64,000 nt of DNA from Parus major (GCF_001522545.3 NC_031772.1:1930603-1994602), one strand, 5' to 3'. Positions 22,112 to 35,100 are shown, counted from the stretch's first letter. The notes: generated by a model not told the origin, from the letters alone. Made by a program: numbers and translations.

Positions 22112-24965
22112 GTAACTACCTTTGGTTTCTGTGCTGAGTTGTTACGAGAAGAAACAAAATATATTTTTATGAGTATTAATTTTATTAGCATTACTTTTAT
22201 TAAATCTTCTATTATTATAATAGTTCTGTGTCTTTTGTGAAAGAAAAGGAAGGATCTATTTTCATGGAGGGGGAAACAAAGAATTTTGAAAGCCAGAGAG
22301 AAATGGTTGGAGTGGTGGGAAGTCACTTCTTGGGTGTCCTGCCAGAGCTGCCACCAGTGCCTGTGGCTTGGTGCTTTGGGGCTGCTTCTTCACCCATCCA
22401 GGCAGAAAAGAAGTCAGTGCAGAGAAGATTATTTCTAATTCCCCAGAGATGTAACATTTTAGAGTGGGGTGTGAGGATTTGGCCATGTGACACCCGTTGA
22501 TGTTCATGGAACTCATGCAGCTAAATCACTCTTTGTTTTCATGGAAAAGGGATCCTGGAGAGTTTGCAGGGAGCCCGAGCTGTCTGTCACACAGCTGGAC
22601 TATAAATCACTGCTCCCACTCCACAGCTGGCAGCAGAGGAACCATTTGCTACAGTCACAGCTTTGTAGGGCTTTATTTTGGTGGAAAGACACTTTTTAAT
22701 GTACATAAAGGCTGTAATTTTTCTATTTTTTTTTTTGTTAATTAGTGACCTGAGCATATTAATTATTTGGAGGGGTCCTGCTGGTGCTCCTCATGTCAGC
22801 AAGTGATAGAACCAGCAGCTCTGTGCAGGGAGTGGTTCTGAGGAAAGCTGTGTGCTTAAACAGCATCTTGCTTTCATTCTGGTTGTGTTGTGTTGTTATT
22901 ATTGTTTAAAGAAAGAGTTGGTGCCTTGTCTTTGCTGGAAAAGCGTTGTGGGAGTGAATTATGTCACTTCTGGGAGAAACATGGGAGGGGAACTTTCAAC
23001 TCTGCTCAACCAGCATCCATTACAAACTCCTGCTGTAGATCACAAAATGGATAAGAAAGTTCATTTCATGAATTACTCCCAGCAAACTTAAACTATTGAG
23101 TACTTTAGTGTAAAAATAGAGATATTAAAATTAAAAATTTCAGCGTAATAAAACCTCTCTCCTTGGGAGATAGTTCATTACAAAAAGCAGATGAAAGTAG
23201 TTCTTTAACATCTCATTAGAATTCTCCCTATTCATGCTAAGTCTGAATATCCAGAGTAATTACTTTAAATGCCTCTTTCTTTTTATTCCCTTTTATTTTA
23301 TTGTTACTTTATTGCTGTCACTTTATTACTATTATTCATTTTTACTATACTTTATTATTCAAAATTACACTTACAAAGGAGTTCTCTGATTTTTAGGAAC
23401 TGAGATTTTTTCTTTTGCTCTCTGAACAGAGCAAGCTGGAGACAAAATTAGAGAGAATGAGTAAATAGACAATTAAAACAATAAATAAATTCCACAGGTT
23501 TTGTAGCTTGGATCAAAGCCAAGATTCCAGTGGTTCTATTCATCCTTGGCTGAGCAAGCTGCAAGAGGAGAGGCCGTGCTGAGAACAGCAGCAGATCCAG
23601 CAGAAGCTGGAATGCAGCAGCACAGCTAATTAGAATTCCTGTAGGCTTTATCAACAGGTCTGCAAAACACAACAATTAAGGTTTGACTGTGAAAACATGT
23701 GACTTTGATGTTTCTGGGATGAGAAAAACCAACTCAAAATTATCCCTTAAAAATCTTTTTTTTTCTCTAATATAGTTGGATGTGTAATGCATTTGCTGCT
23801 ACAGTGATTTTTGTAGTTAGTGCAATCAAAGTTAGCAGTAATTTAATTTCTCACTAAACTGTACAATATGGACATTTCTGCAGGCTGATGCTCACATGGA
23901 GCTAGGCTGGTAGATAAATACTTTATCTTTTCAGAGGAAAATGTGTGTATTTACCCAAAAGGTGAGCTTTGAGGAAGGAAAATGGCTGTTCACAGTAGAT
24001 TTGCATGGAGGCTTCTTGATATTTGCCTCTAGGAAATGTTTGGGGGAGATGTAGTTAATTGAGTTGGCTATTTTCAAATGAAATTGCTTCTGGTGGGCAA
24101 AGTCTAGTAACAACTGAAGATTTAGTTTGGAAGGAGGAAATTGATGGTTAGGTCTGTCATTCCACCTGTAAATTATCCTGTTGAAAAGAAAGATGGAAAA
24201 AATAAATCTGCCAGCTTGATGTGTCAGTGCCTTTATTAAGATGTTCCTTATAGGTGAGGGCGTGGGTCTGGCTGAAGACTGCAGAGGATGTTTAAAAAGC
24301 TCTGCCTGGCTGTCCTTTTGTGTTTTTGTAGCAGAATTATGGAGGTGGAGTTTTGTTGGCTGAACCAAGCCCACAGGTTGTGGAATTGTGACAGTGAGAT
24401 TGTCACCCTGGCTCTTTGGTGGCACTGCTGGTCACAGGGCTGATGTGGAGGGAGGAGGTGATGATTGCTCACAGGCTGATTAAAGGAAAGAAAAATAAAA
24501 AAAAATTGGGAGATTTGTATGGTAGAATCTTTATTTTTTAATTTATTTTTTTTTAGTGTAGGGAGTTTTGAGTGAGAGATGTTCAGTCTCTGGATTAAAC
24601 TTCTGGGTCTTCTTGAAGAATCTTCTTGATATTTCTTGAAGAATCTTTTTAAATTTATTTTTATTTTTTCATTTCTGGGCTGTTACAGCAATCTGTGCAT
24701 GCCATGGTGTTTATGTATGTAAAGGCAGGTGTAGGACAGGAGGTGACTGAAGGAGCATCACTTGCACAGCAGCATCTTCTCACCTGTTACAGGTGAAAAC
24801 CTGCTGGACTTTTTTAATACTTCAGCAATTCTTGCTCTACCTGGAGCAGTCCTAATTAGAAAAGACACCAAGGAAAGGCTTCTCCTGGAGAATCCTTCTT
24901 TCCCTGAGCTGTTGTCTCAGAGTTCCAGGAGGGAGTGACCTGGTGTGAGGCGGTGTCCCAGGTGT
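22112..24965. other. Unique non-coding sequence
   Basis: No gene is called. A minus-strand open frame at 23931-24425 (164 codons) has no recognisable domain and no start or splice support. 24595-24650 has small repeated words ('cttgaagaatctt'). Confidence 0.45.
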
Positions 24966-25313
24966 ATCCTGGTTCAGCCTGGAGAAAAGGAGACTCGGAG
25001 GTGACCTTGTCACTCTCCACAGCTCCCTGGAGGAGGTTGTGGCCAGCTGGGGTCCAGCTCTTTCTCCAGGCAGCACTGACAGAACCAGAGGACACAGCCT
25101 CAAGCTGTGCCAGGGGAAACACAGGTTGGATATTGGGAAGAAGTTTTCTACAGGGAGGGTGATAAAGAACTGGAATGGCCTGCCTGGGGAGGTGCTGGAG
25201 TCACCACCCCTGGATGTGCTCAAAGACAGACTGGATGTGGCACTCGGTGCCGTGGTTTGGGTTAAACTCGACCTTGGAGTCTCTTCCAGCCTGTGGTTCT
25301 GTGATTCTGTGAA
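24966..25313 (+). mobile_element. CR1 LINE 3' fragment
   Basis: The sequence follows the CR1 3' end in order: 'agcctggagaaaaggag', 'gaggttgtggccag', 'ctcaagctgtgccagggg', 'ttggatattgggaag', 'gaatggcctgcctgggga', 'ggagtcaccacccctgga', then the octamer tail 'gtgattctgtgaa'. The element is 5'-truncated, as most CR1 copies are, and a short internal part near 25240-25280 is shorter than usual. It is in + orientation. Open frames across it are not functional. It ends about 70 bases before the 924-base N run. Confidence 0.93.
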
Positions 25314-25381
25314 TATCCCAGGCTGAGCCCGAGCACCCCGGGCTGGATCCCAGCCTCTATCCCGGGGGGAGGTTCTATCCC
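25314..25381. other. GC-rich edge of the 924-base N run
   Basis: After the CR1 tail the sequence becomes strongly GC-rich, with 'accccgggctgg' and 'tatcccggggggag' words. 'ttctatccc' recurs in part as 'ctctatccc', so a GC-rich minisatellite may begin here. Confidence 0.5.
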
Positions 25382-26305
25382 NNNNNNNNNNNNNNNNNNN
25401 NNNNNNNNNNNNNNNNNNNNNNNNNNNNNNNNNNNNNNNNNNNNNNNNNNNNNNNNNNNNNNNNNNNNNNNNNNNNNNNNNNNNNNNNNNNNNNNNNNNN
25501 NNNNNNNNNNNNNNNNNNNNNNNNNNNNNNNNNNNNNNNNNNNNNNNNNNNNNNNNNNNNNNNNNNNNNNNNNNNNNNNNNNNNNNNNNNNNNNNNNNNN
25601 NNNNNNNNNNNNNNNNNNNNNNNNNNNNNNNNNNNNNNNNNNNNNNNNNNNNNNNNNNNNNNNNNNNNNNNNNNNNNNNNNNNNNNNNNNNNNNNNNNNN
25701 NNNNNNNNNNNNNNNNNNNNNNNNNNNNNNNNNNNNNNNNNNNNNNNNNNNNNNNNNNNNNNNNNNNNNNNNNNNNNNNNNNNNNNNNNNNNNNNNNNNN
25801 NNNNNNNNNNNNNNNNNNNNNNNNNNNNNNNNNNNNNNNNNNNNNNNNNNNNNNNNNNNNNNNNNNNNNNNNNNNNNNNNNNNNNNNNNNNNNNNNNNNN
25901 NNNNNNNNNNNNNNNNNNNNNNNNNNNNNNNNNNNNNNNNNNNNNNNNNNNNNNNNNNNNNNNNNNNNNNNNNNNNNNNNNNNNNNNNNNNNNNNNNNNN
26001 NNNNNNNNNNNNNNNNNNNNNNNNNNNNNNNNNNNNNNNNNNNNNNNNNNNNNNNNNNNNNNNNNNNNNNNNNNNNNNNNNNNNNNNNNNNNNNNNNNNN
26101 NNNNNNNNNNNNNNNNNNNNNNNNNNNNNNNNNNNNNNNNNNNNNNNNNNNNNNNNNNNNNNNNNNNNNNNNNNNNNNNNNNNNNNNNNNNNNNNNNNNN
26201 NNNNNNNNNNNNNNNNNNNNNNNNNNNNNNNNNNNNNNNNNNNNNNNNNNNNNNNNNNNNNNNNNNNNNNNNNNNNNNNNNNNNNNNNNNNNNNNNNNNN
26301 NNNNN
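25382..26305. other. N run of 924 bases
   Basis: Undetermined bases. Both edges are GC-rich compared with the window (left 'cccggggggagg', right 'tgctgcggtggatgccggcag'). Long open frames read across it are meaningless. Confidence 0.97.
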
Positions 26306-26669
26306 CTCCCTGCTGCGGTGGATGCCGGCAGCTCTGGAGCTGCAGCTCCATCTCCTGGAGAGATCCCTTCCACTTCCCTCCTCCAGCCCTTTTCAAACGC
26401 TTTCATCAAAATTATCAAATTATAATAATAATCAAATTATCCTTACGGTGCCGTCCCAGCGTGGGGAGTGTCCCTCCAGGGTAAATAATCACTAAATTAA
26501 AATAATGACTAAATAATCACCCTCCCCAGGCCTTTTAGAACACTGGAGTTTCCCTCCCTTGGATAAAATTTACCTGGATCTAAGTGTGGGTTTATATTTA
26601 GTTATAAACTACAATAGAATTATTTTAGCGTTGAACTTCTCCCTGTTTTTATTTTCCTTAATAATATAA
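26306..26669. other. GC-rich edge passing into AT-rich sequence
   Basis: 26306-26400 is GC-rich with 'agctctggagctgcagctcc'. It then turns AT-rich with repeated 'aataatcact/aaataatcacc' words (26480-26522). No gene is seen. Confidence 0.5.
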
Positions 26670-26991
26670 AATTATCAGCTTATTATTACATATATTTATT
26701 ACATATATTTATTACATATATTTATCACATAAATTTATTATATATTATATACATTTATTATATATTGTATATATTAATATTATATAATTATTATATATTT
26801 ATTATATAATTATATATATTATATATATTTATTATAGTATATATTATAGTATATATTGTATATTATATAATACATATAATATGTATTATATTATATATAG
26901 TATACTATATTATATATATTACATTATATATAATATATTGCATATTATATATATTACATTACATATATAATTTAATTATTAGCTTATTATT
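26670..26991. repeat. Long AT array flanked by an 18-bp direct repeat
   Basis: The array begins with four 13-base units of the form tattacatatatt. It then becomes mixed TATATTA and TATAATA sequence with almost no C or G. It is bounded by aattatcagcttattatt (26670-26687) and aattattagcttattatt (26974-26991), which match at 17 of 18 positions. The strong self-complementarity could allow cruciforms. Confidence 0.9.
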
Positions 26992-28335
26992 TGGCTTTTC
27001 TTCCTCATGCACTGGGAGCAGTTCAGAACAGCTTCTGCATGAGCTTCTGTAAATGAGTCTTAAAAATGTGAAGGAAAATCATCTCCAGTGTTATGGACTT
27101 CTCACTGAAAAAAACAAATCAGTTTTTCAGTGCTCATTTTCTGTTCTCCACTCCTAAATTAATGCTTCAAGTGCAGGAGATGTTGCTTAGAAGTCTGGTG
27201 GTGCTGAATTACAAATAGAGTGTTTTCCTTTGAGGTCAAAATAATCAATTATCAAAATGACTTTATTTTTAAATATTTTGTGTTTCAGAAGTTGTATTAT
27301 TTCCAGGAATTTATTGTAATACAGATATAAATTTAGGAGGAGGCTGCCTGGTTGTTGTCACTGTCACACAGAGAAGTTTTTTAGGGGATGTCAGCAATCA
27401 CTGGAAGGAATGATTTACGTACAGACTAAAACCCTGAAGATATTTTCTATCCATAACTTGTATCAGAAATGGGGTGAGTTTCCCTGATAGCTTTCCAAGT
27501 CAAAACTGGCAGTAACCCCCAGCTGCAGTGTTCTCTGAGCTGTACAGTGTATTTTCTGTCTGATGCCACAGGAAAACAAAGCTTTTGAAACAAAGTTTGC
27601 AGAATAATAAAATTAAACCCACAGTGATGTCAAATCAGCAGCTTGAAAATTATAAAGGCACAACGAATTCAAGGCTGTGTGACTTTGTGTGATGTGGAGT
27701 GAGGACTGACAAAGTAATTTGGAGGAATTATGTCCTTGTGACACTTGACTGAGATGAAATGAATTTTGGCCATTTTTGTCCAGCTTGGTTAACATAATTA
27801 ATTTGTTGTTTATTCAGAAACCTATGGCAGGATTCACTCCTGGCTCCTCAGCTCACAGATGGATAAACACAACTGTTAAATAAGGGTGGCTTGGCAAAAC
27901 TCCTCCTGCTCTTGGTAGGCTTCCTCTGCATCAAAACTAATATATTTTGTGTATAATCCCCCTACAAGGATGCATCAGAGTTTCTGGAAATTGAATTTTT
28001 TATGGTTATTCTAGGACTTCTATTGTCTTTCCACTTGTTGAGTTCAAAGGCAACGTGCTTTAAAAATGATTCCTGGTGTTCTCTTCTGTGATTCTGATTC
28101 TGGCTTACAACATCAACTAAAACTTGTAATAAATTCTGCAAGCAAACAAACAAAACCCCAAACAAACAAGAGAAAAAAGAGCAGCAACACTCATATTGAC
28201 AGATGTATGTTATAGCTTCTACATGGGGAACTGGGATTTTGTGATCCTGTAATCTTTGAACTGTGTTTTTTTGAGGCCTGTAAGTAGAAAATGTGGGAAG
28301 GCAGATACTTGAGATCTATTTGGCAGATAAAAATT
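26992..28335. other. Unique non-coding sequence
   Basis: No gene is called. A short CAAA/AAAC repeat lies at about 28140-28170. Confidence 0.5.
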
Positions 28336-28770
28336 ATTTATATTTATAATATATAATATATTTATAATATATAATGTATTTATAATATAAAATGTATATA
28401 TAATGTACAATGTCTTTATAAAATATATTTATAATATACAGTGTATTTATAATACATAATAGATTTATAATATATAATATATTTATAATATATAATGTAT
28501 TTAGAATATATAATATATTTATAATATATAATATATTTATAATATATAATGTATTTATAATATAAAATGTATATATAATGTACAATGTCTTTATAAAATA
28601 TAATGTATTTATAATATACAGTGTATTTATGATACATAATAGAATATATAATGTATTTATAATATATAATAGATTTATAATATATAATAGATTTATAATA
28701 TATAATGTATTTATAATATATAATGTATTTATAATATATAATGTATTTAAATTATTATTATTATTTATAC
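28336..28770. repeat. AT array with a 175-180-bp higher-order unit
   Basis: Built from short TTATAATATATAATGTA-type units about 20 bases long. Within this, a distinctive word set (aaaatgtatatataatgtacaatgtc, then cagtgtatttat, then atacataatag) occurs at 28381 and again at 28556, with later words offset by 180 because of a five-base insertion. It ends in a short ATT run. Open frames rich in Tyr, Ile and Asn on both strands follow from the repeat. Confidence 0.93.
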
Positions 28771-30788
28771 ATTTAGAGAAGGTGTATTTTACTTGGAGTT
28801 GTAGGAACTCCTGTTTTGCAATGAGGTGTAAGAAGGTGTTGGAGGTATTGCAGACCTTTGATGTCAGTCTTCCATTCTCAGTGCCCCACTGCTCCTCAGG
28901 GCTTTCCCTTCCCTCTAAAAAGCTTCAGCTTTTAGTGAAAAAAAGAAGTTTTGAGAATATTTATTTAGTTTTGAAATCCCTTCTGTTTGCTTAAGATAGC
29001 AATCATCAGACCCTGTTTGTGTTCTGAAGCATTAATGGATGATGTAGATTCTTTTTTTCAAGATTACAGTAAAATTTCAAGCCCAAAAAACCCAAAAACT
29101 CAAAAAAAACTTTGATAACTTTCCCAAACTGAAAACATGCTGAATTTTAGTGAATTTCAGATGGAGCCCTGCCCCTACTGGCTCTTTTGAAAGCTCAGAT
29201 TGTGCAAAGGAGATGCCAAGAGCCAAACCCCAGAGTTCCCAAGCTCAGTTACTCACAGCAATAAATAATTAGCAATGTCTGAGTAATGCAGAAAATTTGC
29301 AACAGCAGCTCTTGGGCTGTAGGGCAGGGTTTGAGAGTTAAATTTGCTAGCACACTGCTCAGTGAGAAAGAATTCCCTCAAATTAATGATTTCTTAATCA
29401 AAAAATCAGGGAGGATTGGTATTTTTTGAGACTCCAAATTCCCATAGTACGATGCATACTGGAGGATGCTGTGAGGGAAGACTAACAAAGCAAACAAAAA
29501 AGCAAAATAACTCATGGAAATAACCTATTTAAGGATTAATGCTTTACATTTATTGTGTGAAAAACCAAGTTCTAATTAAATAGTTTGTTTTCTTTTTAAG
29601 TAAATAGTGTATTTCTAACTAATGTGCAGCCTGAAGGAGCATCAGAGACAGAAAGGACTCTGTAGGATGACAGCTCTTACACAGAATATATTTTACATGT
29701 GTCCCTCAAAGCTTTTTAGCTGCAGTCAAATCAGTTTCACTGCAGGAAAAAATAAAAAAAAAATAAATCCAACAAAAAACTCCTCCCCAAAATAAGTCCA
29801 TTCATCTTCTGGTGGTTTCATGGAAAGAAGTTTTCAACATTGACTTAAAGTACAGGAATCTCTTGGATGTAATTTTTATTCCCATCAGAATTCAGAACAA
29901 GGCTAGGAAATGTCCACTACCCTGTGGTTTCAGAAGGGATTTGAACACTTACAACCTTGAATAATTAAATACATACTGATTTAATCGGATTTTTATGAGT
30001 TGGGATCTCTGGCAGTGGTTGTTCAGAAGAGAAGTCCAATCTCTCTGAAGCACTTGTGAAAGATTTCCCTGTTAGAACATTAATATGGATTGTTGTTAAG
30101 ATAAAGCTATCAAACATCTACAAGTTTCATAAAAATAAAGGGGATGCCCCTCATTCCCACACTAATATTTCTGACCAGGAAAGTGCTAATTAAGTTTTAG
30201 GTTTAAATCCCATCCTAATGTTTTTTATTGCTTGAGTGAACTGCCAAAAGTCCTGGGCAGATGTGGTGGTGTCTGATTTTCACATCTGGATTTTATTCTC
30301 TCAGCCTTGCTCACAAGGCTTTAGCAGGCATTTCAATACCTGCTGCAGAATGACACAACTGTACATGATTTGCCTAAATAAAGCTGTAGCTACTGCAGGC
30401 TTCATTTCTTTCAGCACTGACAGCATAAATATGGTATAAAATTCAGTTCCTCTTTTGAATTCAGTTCTAAAAGGCTCATTTTTTTTTTCTTTCTGTGCTG
30501 AGTATCAAATTGAAATTTTAACTAGTGTACAGGTATTTTCCCCCAAAGACTGAAAACATGGAGCTAATGCTGTGTGTCTAAGAAGCCAAGGACACTGCAA
30601 ATTGCACTTCTGAGCCTTTCTTTTCACATTTAGCACCACTTTACAAGAAAATTTACACAGGCCTCAGTTGGTTGCAATGCTGCTTAACTTGATGATGCCT
30701 TTAAATTTTTTTTTCGCAATTAATTCTTCAGAGACTGATTTGGTTTGCATCAGTGCTAAAAATCTGTTCCTCTCCTGCTTTCCAACAG
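28771..30788. other. Unique AT-rich non-coding sequence
   Basis: No gene or known repeat is called. A-rich runs occur near 29095 and 29750. The last 40 bases contain a branch-point-like CTAAA and a pyrimidine tract leading to the candidate exon. Confidence 0.5.
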
Positions 30789-30879
30789 AGATAGAAATAA
30801 AGCTGTCCAGCAACAGAGTTATGATGGTGGTTATTAGTCTCCTTCCTCCTGAAGAACAAGAAAGGTTAAAGGAGTTTCA
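30789..30879 (+). CDS. Candidate internal coding exon, 91 bp, gene unknown
   Basis: A pyrimidine tract (ttcctctcctgctttccaacag) ends at 30788 and a strong donor, GTAAGT, follows at 30880. Only one of three frames is open. It gives 29 codons plus two bases at each end, ending in LLPPEEQERLKEF, a charged segment with a protein-like look. The exon would be phase 1 in, phase 2 out. The last exon base is A rather than the preferred G. I do not recognise the family. A segment of this length is open by chance in at least one frame about half the time, so the case rests on the splice sites. A non-coding RNA exon or chance are real alternatives. Confidence 0.25.
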
Positions 30880-32047
30880 GTAAGTCTAAAATTGTCAATT
30901 TTTGTCTGATTCTATAATAAATGTTAAGTTTTGGGAGGAAATGGTGTTAACTTCCATGCTGTTCTGCTGTGAGCATTATAAAACCAGATGGAACCAGTGC
31001 TCAGAGTTGATGTAGTTATGGTTGATGTTTTTGTCCATGACAGATTGACTGGAAACAGCAAAATGCAGCATCCAGAATTTTCTAGGAGTGGACTATATGC
31101 TAGGGGATGAGATTCTGGGAAACTACAGATTTCTGGGGTTGTTTTTTGTCATTTTGAAACTCATCTGCTGTGTTATCTTGAGGTATCAGCCCAGGGGTGA
31201 AGCACAGGCTCCTCAGAGCACGTTGTCTCTGCATCAGCAACCCAGTGAAACAGGATTTTGTGCTTTGCTGTGGGACAGAATAGCAATTAAAGACACAAAA
31301 ATGAGACTTTCAACCATTCCTGAATAAATGTAGCCCATCACAAAATAAAAATCAATATCAAATAATTAATGAAAATATTGAGCAAAGCAATTCCAAATGA
31401 AATATTCCACTTTAAGAGTGCCAGAACATTGTCACTGTGAAGAACTTTCCTTCTGACAAATTCTTGGCTGTTTCAGAGCTGGAAAAGCCATCCTTGTAGG
31501 ATTTTATTGTCTTAGGAGAAGGAGAGAAGAATGAGTAACTCAGCAGCAGTGATCAGCATCCAGCAGTCTTTGCTCAGGGAGCTGGGAGCAGCTCCTGGCT
31601 CCAGAATGGCTTTAAATTAACAATATTGTGAAAAGTATTCACGTTACCAATTGATTAAATTGAAATAGGACTCATATTTCACAGTCTGTTAGTAAGTCCA
31701 TTATATTTTTTGAAGAAAATCTGTTTTCTCTGACTCTGGATTATACAGACTGTTTTCTTAGCTGGCAATTTCAGATACTGAATAAGGAGGAAGAGAGCAA
31801 GGTGCCATCATTCCCAAGTCACAATATTGGAGAGGAGATGAAAAGGTGTTACACCAGCTTTAAATAGATTGAATTTTTGTGTGAAAGAAGTTGGAGCTTC
31901 CCTTGCTGAGTAGTTTTGCTGCAATAACTCATTCAGTTGCTCCTTTTCTATTCTGGAGCCTGTAAAGTAACAGGACACAATACTGGAAAAATGAATTTTC
32001 TTGTGTATTTTAAGATACAGATGACAAGATGCCATATCAGGGGCATT
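30880..32047. other. Unique non-coding sequence
   Basis: No gene is seen after the candidate donor. The sequence is AT-rich with no recognised repeat. Confidence 0.5.
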
Positions 32048-32123
32048 ATCATGTAAATAATAATCATGTAAATAATAATAATAATGTAAATAATAATCAT
32101 GTAAATTATAATCATGTAAATAA
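32048..32123. repeat. 15-bp AT-rich tandem repeat (ATCATGTAAATAATA)n
   Basis: About five copies of a 15-bp unit with small indels. The minus-strand peptide rich in Tyr, Leu and His that reads through it is an artefact. Confidence 0.9.
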
Positions 32124-35100
32124 CACATTGATGATTGTGTGAAGGAACCAGAGATCAGTCTGCAAATTGAATATACTGATTCAATCCATATTCCAAGTCA
32201 CCCCCAGAGGATTGTTTGAGGAGTGGCTGGGGATAACTTGGCATAGCTGGGTACAATTGGAAAATATTTGAGTGGGCTCCAGAGAGCTGGAAGTGCTCTG
32301 GGGACACACAGTGAGGCAGAGCATGTAAAGGTGCTTTCCTTCCTGATCAGGAGGAAATGGAATCTGCTGGCCACATCTGGNNNNNNNNNNNNNNNNNNNN
32401 NNNNNNNNNNNNNNNNNNNNNNNNNNNNNNNNNNNNNNNNNNNNNNNNNNNNNNNNNNNNNNNNNNNNNNCTGGAATATTTTGATGCTGTAGTGATGGTT
32501 GGCTCCTCCTGTGATGCAAGTAACAGTAATGATTAGTGATTAACACCTCTCCTTAGGGATTCTGTTGTAAGTGGAGGTGCAATTTATCTCTGACATTAGC
32601 CAGGGACTGATCAAGTGCCTCGACATCACCTGAGGAGTGAGATGTAACACCTTGGAGGTGTTTAATTCCTCTAGTGTGATGTCTTTCTCCTTGAGTGATG
32701 ATATCTTTTGTTAAGATTCCACTTTCCTAAAGCACCACTTTTGTTCTGCTGCTCTAATGGAGAGACTCGAGGCAGTGAAGAGTTGCTATAATTTTTTTTT
32801 GTGAATGCAGAAGTTACTGACTTTTACTTCAATCTGCAAAGAGGAGAGGGGAAAAAGACCCCAACCTCTCCAGACTTACAATGCACAGAGTAAATTCTGA
32901 TGGTTTCATTGTCCTTTAAGTGTCCAAGGGAATATGGACCTTTATTTCCTCCTGGTTATGAATCCTTCTGCAGATTGAACCCATTTCATGGAGGCTTTTT
33001 TGAGGTAATCCAAAGAAAATATTTAATGTAAGAATTTTATGTTTGCGGAATCTCTGAGGGGGAGAGACATCCTGAACTCAAATAAAGGATTTAGCAGAAG
33101 ACTTTAATTCTGCTGGATGAATGTTTTATGCAGGCTGTGTGCACAGCATGCTAGCTGCTCACTGGGCTTGAGTAGTCTATAAAAATCAAGGTTCCTTAAC
33201 TCAGTGTGGGACCAGCAGGAGACCCAAAGAAGGAATAAGAAAGTGAAGCATGAAACCACTGGCAAAGCTTGAATTAATCAATTTTTCTTAGAAGCAAATC
33301 TGTTCCTGCCTCTACAAGAGAAGCTGTTTAAATGTGATCTCTGGAACGAATAGAAAATTCACAGGAGAAGAATCTATTTAACAAAAATCTTACACAAATC
33401 TAACATCAGGCAAGAATGACTGTTTTCAGTTCACTGCTTACCTTTGAACTGAAAAACCTCACCAGGATTTATACACTTCTCTGGCAGTTCCTGTTGCTGA
33501 TCACAATTGCACTCACCAATTGCTGCACTCATTGTATCCAGATCATAAATCTTTCCTGGCTGATGCTCAACACCTCAATTTACCAATTAATTATTGTTCT
33601 AGCTGATCTGCATTGTCCTAATCACACACTCCTGTCCCAGGTCCGTTTGCAGGAGGGAAGGAATTCCAGACAATCCATCTTCCTTTAGCAACTAACTTTA
33701 ACTCTCCATCAACCTGAGGCTTGCTCAAGTGGAAAATTACTTCCTTGAAGTAGTAGAATTGCATTTTTTGTTAGCATATTAGGATCTTGCAGTTTGCTGC
33801 TGATCTAATACTGGCCTGCTTTAATAGTTTTGTGGTTGTTTTATTGAGTCACAAGTGTTGTACAAAAAGTTTTAGGTGGCTGTTAAAACTGAAAAACTTC
33901 CTTAAAGATTGAGTTTAAGAAACAACAGGTAATATTTTTGTTTTAGACTGGAACTGTAGCTATTAATGTTTTTACAGACTTGATGAACAATAAGATTTAA
34001 GCACAGTCTCCAAGCCACATTGTCTCAGAAATAATTGTTTTATAGAGGCTTGTTTTGAACAAAGAAATCCAACAGACACAGAGGATGCATCTTTAAGTTA
34101 GGACTGTGGATGTTGGAAAACCTTCATGAAACATCTGGGTTGGTTCTGACCCCTCTCCTCTGATGTCTGCTCTTGTTCTTTGTGCTAATGTGAATAATTT
34201 GTGAAATTTTCTTTGAAACCATCACGGTACTGCAAAAAGCAGGGAGTGGTTATAGTTGTGTGCCTCTTTCCCTCTGAAACAGCCCAAAATGATGCACAGG
34301 CAGTGTTTTCTGAATGTGACAGGGATGAACTTGAAAAGGGATAAATTAACCAGTTCTGGGGAGGGTGATCTTACACAGATTTTGGGGTCTGGGTTGGTGT
34401 TAGTCCTGCTGGACACTTGGAGACGTCCCTGGGTGCTGCTGTCACCCTGATTGTGGTTAATCAGAGAGCAGTGGACACTGCAAGCACAGTTTGTGGCATT
34501 TCAGGATTCAGTCTTGGTGTGACACAGAAATCCAGCTCTCCCCAAGGCTGGGGGATGCAGAGGAACTGCTGTGGAAAGTTTGGTGCAGACTGGGAGGGTT
34601 TGGTGCTGTGGGAATTGGTGCAGATTCAGAACTAATTCACAGTTATGGTAAACTGAGGGAATGCCACAGATTCAGAATTAGGGAAAGTGGCGCTGTGGGG
34701 ACCAGGGACACACAGAAATAAAAAATCTCAGCCCAAACACCTCAAACTCAGCCTGCTAACCTGATAGCTCAGGTACTCCCTGAATGATTTGGGTGGTAGC
34801 TTCTTTCACCCTGTGGGATCAAGAAATGTCCAGTACCACTTTCACTATTGGCTGTGTCATTTCTCAATCCACTGTTTTCCAAATTGTGTTGAATGCATTG
34901 CAGACACTTAATCTATTTTATCAATTAGAGACACTATGGAATGGAATGTTTCTGGAGTAAGGCAGAGGTAGATCTAAAACAGTCCTGTCTCAAATACAGC
35001 TGGAGTAGGGTTAAATAAAAGCCAGGAATCTGAATTTGCTTTAAGTGTAACTGTCCCTGCTGAGAATTCTGCCACCTGGAATATAATCAGGGTTTTCCCC

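Noticed and set aside
21743..22326. Hydrophobic Phe/Ile/Leu/Tyr minus-strand frames resembling membrane proteins
   Set aside because: They are translations of an A/T-only array, and there is no gene context.
24852..26418. Long minus-strand open frames (347 and 514 codons)
   Set aside because: They are mostly read through the N run, and the rest is reverse-strand CR1 sequence.
28219..28994. Open frames rich in Tyr, Ile and Asn on both strands
   Set aside because: They come from the AT higher-order array, and a stop-free repeat unit explains them.
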